Assembly (NCBI GenBank): GCA_964529265.1
Contig: CAZGVW010000082.1
Coordinates: 1-8,352, forward strand
Direction of reading: 5' to 3'
DNA from: CAZGVW01 sp964529265
GTDB taxonomy: Bacteria; Planctomycetota; Phycisphaerae; Phycisphaerales; UBA1924
DNA: 8,352 nt
Positions 1 through 5,098 of the stretch are shown here, piece after piece. Position numbers and translations under genes: made by a program. Positions within the stretch are counted from its first letter, which is position 1. Every line of letters starts with the position of its first letter. The notes beneath the pieces were generated by a model. It saw nothing but the letters and a program-made list of their open reading frames with translations. It had not been told where the DNA came from and made no database searches.

Positions 1-131
1 GAAGGCAATAGGGAATGGGCAATAGGCAATAGGGGGGAGGGGGAAGGGGAGGCGCGGAGTGTGCGCGCGATGACGGTGATGATCGCGAGGAGGAGCGGAG
101 CGCGGGATGGGGGGCGCGGGGCGGTGGGCAT
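1..131 (-). CDS. Possible N-terminal fragment of a secreted or membrane protein (partial, runs off left edge)
   Basis: An ATG at 131 opens a minus-strand frame with no stop for 43 codons to the window edge. The N-terminus resembles a signal peptide: arginines at residues 6 and 10, then a hydrophobic core of leucine, alanine, isoleucine and valine at about 11-22, then alanine- and serine-rich residues. A TATACC element lies just upstream of the ATG, but there is no Shine-Dalgarno. Against it, the codons cover a G-quadruplex motif and a heptamer tandem repeat, and such proline-, arginine- and serine-rich frames arise by chance in GC-rich DNA. No family is recognised. The DNA to the left would decide. 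Confidence 0.2.
   Translation of the reverse strand, partial: MPTAPRPPSRAPLLLAIITVIARTLRASPSPSPLLPIAHSLLP
4..33. repeat. Heptanucleotide tandem repeat, GGCAATA unit, about 4 copies
   Basis: Consecutive 7-nt units are GGCAATA (4-10), GGGAATG (11-17, diverged at two positions), GGCAATA (18-24) and GGCAATA (25-31), with the next GG beginning a fifth. It resembles the short tandemly repeated heptamers known from cyanobacterial intergenic DNA. It may continue past the left edge. Confidence 0.75.
104..128 (+). other. G-quadruplex-forming motif
   Basis: Four G-runs of at least three are separated by short loops: G3 (104-106), AT, G6 (109-114), CGC, G4 (118-121), CGGT, G3 (126-128). This meets the usual G3+N1-7 rule on the + strand. 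More G-runs follow at 154-159 and 167-170. It lies immediately downstream of the possible minus-strand start codon at 131. Whether it folds in the cell cannot be judged from sequence. Confidence 0.6.
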
Positions 132-233
132 GGCAGGGGTATAACGCGGCTGTGGGGGGTGTGGAAGGGGAAAATCCGTAGTGACGGTGATATGGCGCAC
201 AAAGGAGGTAGATAGGGACACGTGAGGGGGGGA

Positions 234-260
234 AGGTGGTAGGTGGTAGGTGGTAGGTGT
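234..260. repeat. Heptanucleotide tandem repeat, AGGTGGT unit, about 3.6 copies
   Basis: Three perfect AGGTGGT units (234-240, 241-247, 248-254) are followed by a partial fourth, AGGTG (255-259). The period is 7 nt, as in the other two repeats of this region, but the unit is unrelated. Confidence 0.8.
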
Positions 261-277
261 GGGAGGAGGGGGATGCG

Positions 278-299
278 AATACGGAATACGGAATACCGG
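278..299. repeat. Heptanucleotide tandem repeat, AATACGG unit, 3 copies
   Basis: AATACGG occurs at 278-284 and 285-291, and a third copy, AATACCGG, begins at 292 with one extra C. It is the third distinct 7-nt tandem repeat within 300 bases and starts 19 nt after the previous array ends. Confidence 0.75.
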
Positions 300-406
300 A
301 GGGGATGTGCGGGTTTTGGCGCGGGTTGGGCGCGGTTTGAGCGGGAGCACCCTGGCAACGGGAGAAGAGGAAGGCGGGGGGGAGGCAATGAGAAGTAGAG
401 AAAGAG

Positions 407-453
407 CCCCTCACCCTGACCTCTCCCCGCCCCCGGAAAGCCGGGGAGAGGGG
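407..453. repeat. REP-like hairpin element with CCCCTCACCCTGACC flank
   Basis: A 10-bp perfect stem pairs CCTCTCCCCG (420-429) with CGGGGAGAGG (442-451) around a 12-nt loop. It is preceded by the asymmetric flank CCCCTCACCCTGAC. From memory, hairpins with a GGGAGAGGG arm next to GGGTGAGGG are common dispersed extragenic repeats in GC-rich genomes. There is no T-run on either side, so an intrinsic terminator is unlikely. It lies about 110 nt downstream of the murA stop. Confidence 0.5.
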
Positions 454-515
454 TAAGGCAGGAGCGCGGTGAATTGCGGGATGTCGGCGCGCGATGTGCG
501 TTGGATGCATAACCA

Positions 516-542
516 TGGCCAACGAAGCGAAGGCGTTGGCCA
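516..542 (-). terminator. Stem-loop downstream of murA, probable transcript end
   Basis: A perfect 9-bp inverted repeat, TGGCCAACG (516-524) and CGTTGGCCA (534-542), encloses a 9-nt loop. It starts 22 nt past the murA stop codon. On the murA strand it is followed by TGGTTATGCAT, not a proper U-tract, so it may be a weak or factor-assisted terminator or a 3'-end-stabilising hairpin. Confidence 0.45.
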
Positions 543-564
543 GGGCACGCAGGCAGGGATTGGG

Positions 565-2019
565 TCACGCGCCGGCGGCGAGGGCGGGTTCGGTGGGGAG
601 GGCGTGGCCTGGGGTTCCGGGGATTCCGGGGGCTGAGGCGGCGAGTTCGCGGTCGTCGAGGCGGGAGATTTGAGCGCCGAGTGCGCGGAGGACGGCGTCG
701 AGGCGTTCGTAGCCGCGGTCGAGGTGGTAGACGCGATGGATGGTGGTGACGCCCTCGGCGGCGAGGGCGGCGAGGACGAGGCAGGCGGAGGCGCGGAGAT
801 CGCTGGCCATGACGGGCGCGCCGATGAGGCGCTTGACGCCGCTGACGACGACGGTGGGGCCCTGGCGGAAGAGGCTGGCGCCCATGCGGCAGAGTTCGGC
901 GACGTGGAGGAATCGCTCGGGATAGATCTTCTCGGTGACGACACTGTTGCCCTCGGCGAGGGCGAGGAGCGCCATGAGTTGGGCCTGGAGATCGGTGGGG
1001 AAGCCGGGGTGCGGCTGGGTGGTGACCTGCACGGGGGCGAGCGAGCGGCGGCAGGTGGCTTCGCACACGGCGCGCATGGGATCGGGGCCGGGGCGCTCGG
1101 TGACTTGAACGCCGATGCGCTCGAGTCGATCGCAGACGGCCATGAGAGCATCGAGCGGACAGTTCTCGATGGTGAGGGCGCTGTTGGTGATGGCGGCGGC
1201 CATCATGAACGTGCCGGCTTCGATGCGATCGGGAATGACACGGTGATCGGCGCCGGAGAGTTCATCGACGCCTCGGACGACGATGCGCGGCGTGCCGGCG
1301 CCTTCGATGCGCGCGCCCATGGAGTTCAGGAGTTGCGCGAGGTCCACGACTTCGGGCTCGCAGGCGGCGCACTCGATGAGCGTTTCGCCGCGGGCGAGGG
1401 TGGCGGCCATCATGATGTTGGCAGTGCCGAGGACGGTGGAGCCGAAGGGCCCGCCGAGGAAGACGCGGGCGCCGACGAGTCGGCCGCGCTTGCCGGGGCG
1501 CTTCCCGGGAGCGCGGGCGACGACATCGCCGCCTTCGAGCGTGATTTCGGCGCCGAGGGCGGCGAGTCCGCGGAGGTGGAGGTCTACGGGGCGGTCGCCG
1601 ATGGCGCAGCCGCCGGGCATGGAGACGCGGGCTTCGCCTCGCCGGGCGAGGAGGGGGCCGAGGACGCCGACGCTGGCGCGCATGGTGCGCACGATTTCGT
1701 ACTTGGCGTGGCTCTGGCGTTCGTCAACGGTGTGCAGGCGGAGTCGGCGGCCGAGTGATCGGCGTCGGAAGGGGACTTCGCCGCCGCGGTCGGCGATGCG
1801 GAGGACGTCGGGGTCGCCTTCGTCCTCGGAGGGGCATCCTAATTGATGCAGCAGATCGGACATGCTCGCGATGTCCGAGAGGCGGGGGACGTCCGTAAGC
1901 GTGACGGGCTCGGTGGTGAGGAGCGCCGCGGCCATCTGTGGGAGGGCGGCGTTCTTGGAGCCGTTGACGGCGACACGTCCGGAAAGGCGCGCGCCGCCCT
2001 GGATGAGAAAAGCGTCCAT
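565..2019 (-). CDS. murA: UDP-N-acetylglucosamine 1-carboxyvinyltransferase (MurA)
   Basis: MurA transfers enolpyruvate from phosphoenolpyruvate to UDP-GlcNAc in the cytosol, the first committed step of peptidoglycan synthesis. The 484-residue product has the family hallmarks: SKNA with the substrate-binding lysine (K22), MRAS (R114), PGGCAIGDRPVD with the catalytic cysteine C138, the likely fosfomycin target, PGFPTDLQAQ with D343, and ASDLRAS with R409. It is longer than the usual 418-430 residues. About 23 extra, Arg-rich residues lie between HQLG (58-61) and YEIVRTMRAS (107-116), and an Ala/Pro/Gly-rich tail of about 30 residues follows the last conserved segment, near residue 454. The ATG at 2019 is chosen because the family start, MDAFLIQGG, begins there; the frame is open 24 codons further upstream. 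A weak AGGA precedes it. Long antisense frames opposite it look like composition artefacts. Confidence 0.97.
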   Translation of the reverse strand: MDAFLIQGGARLSGRVAVNGSKNAALPQMAAALLTTEPVTLTDVPRLSDIASMSDLLHQLGCPSEDEGDPDVLRIADRGGEVPFRRRSLGRRLRLHTVDERQSHAKYEIVRTMRASVGVLGPLLARRGEARVSMPGGCAIGDRPVDLHLRGLAALGAEITLEGGDVVARAPGKRPGKRGRLVGARVFLGGPFGSTVLGTANIMMAATLARGETLIECAACEPEVVDLAQLLNSMGARIEGAGTPRIVVRGVDELSGADHRVIPDRIEAGTFMMAAAITNSALTIENCPLDALMAVCDRLERIGVQVTERPGPDPMRAVCEATCRRSLAPVQVTTQPHPGFPTDLQAQLMALLALAEGNSVVTEKIYPERFLHVAELCRMGASLFRQGPTVVVSGVKRLIGAPVMASDLRASACLVLAALAAEGVTTIHRVYHLDRGYERLDAVLRALGAQISRLDDRELAASAPGIPGTPGHALPTEPALAAGA

Positions 2020-2126
2020 GCTTGGGGTCCTGCGGGTTATCGATCCATCGAGGCCCGGGAGGTGTCTTCGGGGCTGAGGCCCGGAAGGCACGCCGCGGCG
2101 GCGTCGTGCTGCTGCGGCGGGGTCCG

Positions 2127-2155
2127 ATCATACATCGTCCGGGGCGGGTGTTCGC
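2127..2155 (-). promoter_or_regulatory. Candidate murA promoter, GCGAAC-N17-TATGAT
   Basis: Reading the minus strand, TATGAT (2132-2127) matches the -10 consensus at five of six positions. A poor -35, GCGAAC (2155-2150), lies 17 nt upstream. Transcription would begin about 100 nt before the murA ATG, and the element sits in a locally AT-richer patch of otherwise very GC-rich DNA. Confidence 0.35.
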
Positions 2156-2227
2156 GCTCACAGGGAGGGAGCGGCGGCGCGTCCGTCACAGTTTCACATG
2201 CGAGGCCCCAGATTCCCTGCGTGTGGG

Positions 2228-2256
2228 TTTGGAGGCGATGCGGTGAATCGTACGGT
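2228..2256 (+). promoter_or_regulatory. Candidate fibro-slime gene promoter, TTTGGA-N17-TACGGT
   Basis: TTTGGA (2228-2233) and TACGGT (2251-2256) are separated by 17 nt. Each matches the sigma70 consensus at only three positions, though the key TA...T of the -10 is kept. It would leave a leader of about 75 nt. Weak evidence. Confidence 0.22.
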
Positions 2257-2324
2257 GAGGAGTGTCGTCCGCCTCGGTTCGGCCTACCGGACGGCGCGAC
2301 TGCAGCAGGTTCCCTGGCCGTAGT

Positions 2325-2330
2325 GAGGAG
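2325..2330 (+). promoter_or_regulatory. Ribosome binding site GAGGAG deciding between two ATGs
   Basis: GAGGAG ends 2 nt before the ATG at 2333 but 8 nt before the ATG at 2339, which is the normal spacing. This favours the second ATG as the true start of the fibro-slime gene. Confidence 0.65.
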
Positions 2331-2338
2331 GCATGAGT

Positions 2339-3292
2339 ATGAAGCGCAAGGCGAAACTGAACCACGTGTTGACGGCTCTGGGCCTGGCCGCGGCGGCCGG
2401 CCTCGTGATTCTGGGCTTCCCGACGAGCGCGGTGGCGACGGACATCGGCGACGGCGGCGGCGTCGACAACGCTGATCCGTTTGCGCATCTGCCGCAGACG
2501 GTGACGCTGACGGGCACGGTGCGCGACTTCAAGGAGCGCAGCGTCCCGGGCGGTCACCAGGACTTCGAGCGCCAGCCCTCGGCGGGCTTCGGCCATTACA
2601 TGGGCAACATCTCGGAGACGCTGGGCGCGGACGGCAAGCCCGTGTTCTCGGGCGCCGGCAAGAAGGTGGCGAGTCAGTGGCGCGACTCGAGCGGCAGGAA
2701 CATCCACCCCTCGCTGTTCGACGCGAGCAAGGGCGACATCGCGGGCTCGTGGGGCGTGGCCAGCACGGGCGGCATCGTGAGCGAGGACACGTTCCGCTCG
2801 TGGTTCCGCGACACGCCGGGCATGAACGTCTCGGCGCCGCAGCCGATCACGCTGGTGCGTCAGGCGAACTCGAACGTGTACTCGTTCGACGACCGGAACG
2901 ACGCGGAGTTCGCGAGCATGGGCGGGTTCTTCCCGATCAACGGGGAGATGTTCGGCAACTCCGCCGGCAACGACAAGAACTTCCACTTCACGTATGAGCT
3001 GTCCACCGAGTTCGTGTACAAGGCCGACTCGGGCCAGTCGTTCACCTTCAACGGGGACGACGACGTGTGGGTGTTCATCGACGGGAAGCTGGTGATCGAC
3101 ATCGGCGGCGTGCACTCCCGCGTGACGCAGACCGTCGACCTGGACCGCCTGAGCTGGCTCCAGGACGGCCGCAAGTACCGCCTGAACTTCTTCTTCGCCG
3201 AGCGTCACCGCACGCAGTCGAACTTCCGGATCGACACGACGCTGACGCTCCGCAACGCCGAGCTGCCCTCGAGCGCGGGCATGTTCGACTGA
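2339..3292 (+). CDS. Secreted fibro-slime domain-containing protein
   Basis: A 317-residue protein counted from the ATG at 2339; the ATG at 2333 adds Met-Ser. The N-terminus is basic (KRKAKLNH), then a hydrophobic segment at about 10-28 and an AVA cleavage site near residue 33, so it is exported. After a Gly/Asp-rich linker, TVTLTGTVRDFKE (about 54-66) begins the fibro-slime fold, and its signature GDDDVWVFIDGKLVIDIGGVH lies at about 239-259. RYRLNFFFAERH-type sequence at about 279-290 and a beta-rich C-terminus ending in TTLTLRN complete it. Fibro-slime domains occur in extracellular proteins of Fibrobacter, Dictyostelium, planctomycetes and myxobacteria, some of them linked to adhesion or matrix. 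The aspartate cluster resembles the calcium sites of the related PA14 fold; metal binding is inferred. There is no membrane anchor and no C-terminal sorting helix. C-ending codons dominate (AAC, TTC, GAC, ATC), unlike several neighbours, suggesting high expression. Confidence 0.9.
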   Translation: MKRKAKLNHVLTALGLAAAAGLVILGFPTSAVATDIGDGGGVDNADPFAHLPQTVTLTGTVRDFKERSVPGGHQDFERQPSAGFGHYMGNISETLGADGKPVFSGAGKKVASQWRDSSGRNIHPSLFDASKGDIAGSWGVASTGGIVSEDTFRSWFRDTPGMNVSAPQPITLVRQANSNVYSFDDRNDAEFASMGGFFPINGEMFGNSAGNDKNFHFTYELSTEFVYKADSGQSFTFNGDDDVWVFIDGKLVIDIGGVHSRVTQTVDLDRLSWLQDGRKYRLNFFFAERHRTQSNFRIDTTLTLRNAELPSSAGMFD

Positions 3293-3362
3293 ACGAGTGA
3301 GGAGCCCGATTCGCCGTCAGCACGGTGTTGAAAGACTCCTTTGACGGCCTCCAACCACGCCG

Positions 3363-3397
3363 GCGCCCGGGTCGTCTGATCGGCCCGGGCGCTGTTT
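3363..3397 (+). terminator. GC-rich intrinsic terminator after the fibro-slime gene
   Basis: GCGCCCGGG (3363-3371) pairs with CCCGGGCGC (3384-3392). Inner pairs (one G-U) extend the stem to 12 bp around the loop TCTGAT, and TGTTTGGG follows. It lies about 70 nt past the stop. The short T-run favours the + direction. It sits in the convergent gap (3293-3456) facing the rhodanese-like gene and could also insulate that gene. Confidence 0.7.
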
Positions 3398-3456
3398 GGG
3401 AAAGCACTTTACGGAAGGGCCGGGGCGGGCTCAGCCGCGACTGACGCCTGCCTCGC

Positions 3457-3933
3457 TCAGCGCTGCGGCGCCTTCGGAACCCCCTCGACCCGGAGGCCCG
3501 CAGCGCGCCATGCGTCGAAGCCGAGTTCATAGAGCAGGACGTCGGAGTAGCCGAGCGCGATGAGGCGCTTGGCGACGGCCATGGCGAGGGGATCGCCCGG
3601 GTTCTGGCCGTACACAACGATCGTTGAATAGCGGGTGAGTTCGGGGTCCTTGCGCTCGCCGATATCGGTGAGGGCGAGGTTGCGCGCGCCCGGGATGTGT
3701 CCCAGGGCGAAGGCGTCGGCCCGGCGGGCGTCGATGAGGAGGAGCGAGCGGTCCTCGATGCGGTCGTGGCGCTCGGAGATGAACCTGGTGTCGATACGGG
3801 TGGCGCTGTTGTCGGTGGTGCGCGGGGGGCAGCCGGTGGAGGCGGCGAGCGTGGCGAGGAGCGCGGCGAGCGCGAGCGCGCGGGGGAGGCGTTTCGGGCG
3901 GGCGTCGTGAGGGGCTGGTGGTGGATTCGTCAT
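3457..3933 (-). CDS. Rhodanese-like probable lipoprotein lacking the active-site cysteine
   Basis: A 158-residue protein with an N-terminal export signal: RPKR (12-15), a hydrophobic stretch (16-31), then STGC (32-35). That resembles a degenerate lipobox with C35 as the lipidated residue. Residues about 45-155 form a rhodanese domain: LLLIDARRADAFALGHIPGARNL (64-86) is its conserved first half, and STIVVYGQ (103-110) is the strand leading to the catalytic loop. Active rhodaneses have cysteine directly after VVY, as in VVYC. Here that place is G109, followed by QNPGD, so sulfurtransferase activity is not expected; C35 is the only cysteine. The later helix (GDPLAMAVAKRLIALGY) and LLYELGFDAWRAAG are typical. 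It may be a binding or regulatory rhodanese-fold protein at the envelope. It diverges from the DsbD-like gene, which suggests a shared role in thiol chemistry (inference). There is no obvious Shine-Dalgarno. Confidence 0.85.
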   Translation of the reverse strand: MTNPPPAPHDARPKRLPRALALAALLATLAASTGCPPRTTDNSATRIDTRFISERHDRIEDRSLLLIDARRADAFALGHIPGARNLALTDIGERKDPELTRYSTIVVYGQNPGDPLAMAVAKRLIALGYSDVLLYELGFDAWRAAGLRVEGVPKAPQR

Positions 3934-3942
3934 GTCCGGCGC

Positions 3943-3971
3943 AGAATAGTGGGAGGCGTGGAAGTGTTCAC
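3943..3971 (-). promoter_or_regulatory. Candidate promoter of the rhodanese-like gene, GTGAAC-N17-TATTCT
   Basis: On the minus strand, TATTCT (3948-3943) lies 9 nt before the ATG at 3933, with GTGAAC 17 nt further upstream. Transcription would start at or within a few bases of the ATG, giving a leaderless or nearly leaderless message. That would explain the missing Shine-Dalgarno. Confidence 0.3.
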
Positions 3972-4109
3972 CCCATGACCTGATTTGGGGCGTGGGCGGG
4001 CTTGCGGGGCGATCACGGGGGGTCGTTTGGCCGGCGAGGGGAGTCCTCAGAACGGGATCGAGGAAACCCGAAGGGCAGTCGGGGCGTATGGCGAAGGCGA
4101 GGAGGCTGC

Positions 4110-5003
4110 ATGGCGAGTTCCAGGAATGCGCGGATTCGTGCGGGTGTGGGGGCCGGGGCTCTCGGCGCGGCGGTGGCGTGCGCTGCGTCCGTAGCGGGGC
4201 CGTTTGATGCGCCGGGGCGAGATCGGACGCCGCCGATGGAGGAACTGGTGCAGGCGCGGTTGGCGCTGGAGAGCGCGGGGATCGCGCCTGGGCAGAAGAC
4301 GCACCTGGCGGTGACGTTCGACATTGCGCCGGCGTGGCATTTGTACTGGATGAATCCCGGGGATACGGGCGTGGCGCCGCGGATCAGGCTGGAGTTGCCG
4401 GCGGGAGTGCGCGCGGGCGAGGCGATGTGGCCTGCGCCGTCGCGGCATGCGCACCAGGGGATTCTGGACTACGTGCATGAGGGTCGGCTGACGATCGTGT
4501 ATCCGATCGAGGTGGATGCGGAGGCGGTGTTTTCGGAGGGCACGGCGCGGTTCGGGGCCAAACTGGATTGGCTGGTGTGCCGCGAGGAGTGCCTGATGGG
4601 GGACGGCGAGGTGGCGATGGTCGCGCCGGCGATGGGGGCGGCGGAGGCGGCGAGGCCGTCTGCGGATGCATCGTTGTTTGCCGCGGCGAGGAGGCGGATT
4701 CCGACGGCGCCGGGGCCTGGGGATGGGGTTGCGACGTCGTGGGAGGGTTCGACGCTGGAGATCAGGGTGACAGAAGCCGAATCGCTGACGTGGTTTCCGC
4801 ACCCGCCGGCGGACCGTACGAAACTTGGCGCAGAGCCAGCGGATATGATGGAGGACGGTCACGCGGCCGGCTCGAGGCTGCGGATCCGTCACCGGGAGGG
4901 GGTCTTGGGCGCCCCGCACGTGAGAGGCGTGCTTGAGCGGCGCGGCAAGGATGGCGAGGCGAGGTATTTCCTGATCGACATCGCCGGCCCGAAGGCCGGC
5001 TGA
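4110..5003 (+). CDS. Stand-alone DsbD N-terminal (alpha) domain protein, secreted
   Basis: A 297-residue protein with a signal peptide: basic NARIR (6-10), an alanine/glycine/valine core (11-28), cleavage near SVA-G (27-30). Residues about 45-175 match the DsbD N-terminal domain, which in DsbD passes electrons from the membrane domain to periplasmic partners. Visible hallmarks are VTFDIAPAWHLYWMNPGDTG (68-87), the RIRLELPAG strand, WPAPSRH (107-113), and LDWLVCREECLMGDGEVAM with the redox-active cysteine pair C157 and C161. The rest (about 180-297) is a beta-rich region without a recognised domain. The usual DsbD membrane domain and C-terminal thioredoxin domain are absent: the protein ends in a stop with no frame-shifted remnant nearby. 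The start at 4110 follows GAGGAGG (4099-4105) and fits the signal peptide; the frame is open 36 codons further upstream. The redoxin gene begins 95 nt downstream, so the two are probably co-transcribed and may be redox partners (inference). C24 lies inside the signal peptide. Confidence 0.85.
   Translation: MASSRNARIRAGVGAGALGAAVACAASVAGPFDAPGRDRTPPMEELVQARLALESAGIAPGQKTHLAVTFDIAPAWHLYWMNPGDTGVAPRIRLELPAGVRAGEAMWPAPSRHAHQGILDYVHEGRLTIVYPIEVDAEAVFSEGTARFGAKLDWLVCREECLMGDGEVAMVAPAMGAAEAARPSADASLFAAARRRIPTAPGPGDGVATSWEGSTLEIRVTEAESLTWFPHPPADRTKLGAEPADMMEDGHAAGSRLRIRHREGVLGAPHVRGVLERRGKDGEARYFLIDIAGPKAG
4983..5000 (+). other. Hairpin abutting the stop codon of the DsbD-like gene
   Basis: GCCGGCC (4983-4989) and GGCCGGC (4994-5000) form a perfect 7-bp stem with the tetraloop CGAA. 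The TGA follows at 5001-5003. No T-run follows, so it is unlikely to end transcription. It could pause RNA polymerase, stabilise the upstream message or set the ratio of the two products. The DNA also encodes the conserved-looking C-terminus, so chance is possible. Confidence 0.4.
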
Positions 5004-5098
5004 GTGAGGATCGGAGTCCATAGACAGAAGAACGAGATGGCGGCGGCGTCGCCCGGCGCGTGTCCGAGGCGGGCTGCCGCGTCGAAGGAGCCTGAGAT

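Larger units (their letters stand above)
1..564. other. Intergenic region, G-rich on + strand, repeat-bearing
   Basis: No convincing complete gene is present. The + strand is strikingly purine-rich and above all G-rich up to about 390, with many runs of three to seven G. It contains three separate 7-nt tandem repeats, a G-quadruplex motif and two inverted repeats, listed individually. ORFs in this stretch are short or overlap murA in another frame and show no recognisable domain. One minus-strand ORF leaving the window at the left edge is listed separately with low confidence. Confidence 0.6.
2020..2338. other. Divergent intergenic region between murA and the fibro-slime gene
   Basis: This 319-nt stretch must hold the promoters of both divergent genes. 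Candidate sigma70-like elements for each are listed. No gene, repeat or convincing riboswitch fold was seen; overlapping ORFs are arginine-, glycine- and proline-rich without domains. Confidence 0.6.

Noticed and set aside
1..300. CRISPR array suggested by the clustered repeats
   Set aside because: The repeats are 7-nt direct tandem units without spacers or palindromic 25-40 nt repeats.
361..564. Possible tRNA or small structured RNA near the two inverted repeats
   Set aside because: No cloverleaf, TTCGA-type T-loop or CCA end is visible; the inverted repeats are simple hairpins.
670..1758. 362-codon open frame on the + strand opposite murA
   Set aside because: It is antisense to a murA gene with complete motifs; its product is an acidic, Gly/Ala/Glu/Asp-rich sequence without domains, as expected from the complement of GC-rich codons.
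2186..3208. 340-codon open frame on the minus strand opposite the fibro-slime gene
   Set aside because: The fibro-slime frame has a signal peptide, ribosome site and signature motif; the antisense product is Arg/Val/His-rich without motifs.
3943..4109. Longer N-terminus for the DsbD-like protein (frame open from 4002)
   Set aside because: The extra 36 residues would bury the signal peptide, and GAGGAGG sits directly before the ATG at 4110.
4047..5021. 324-codon open frame on the minus strand opposite the DsbD-like gene
   Set aside because: Its product is dominated by Arg, Pro and His, and the + strand has the clear DsbD-alpha motifs.
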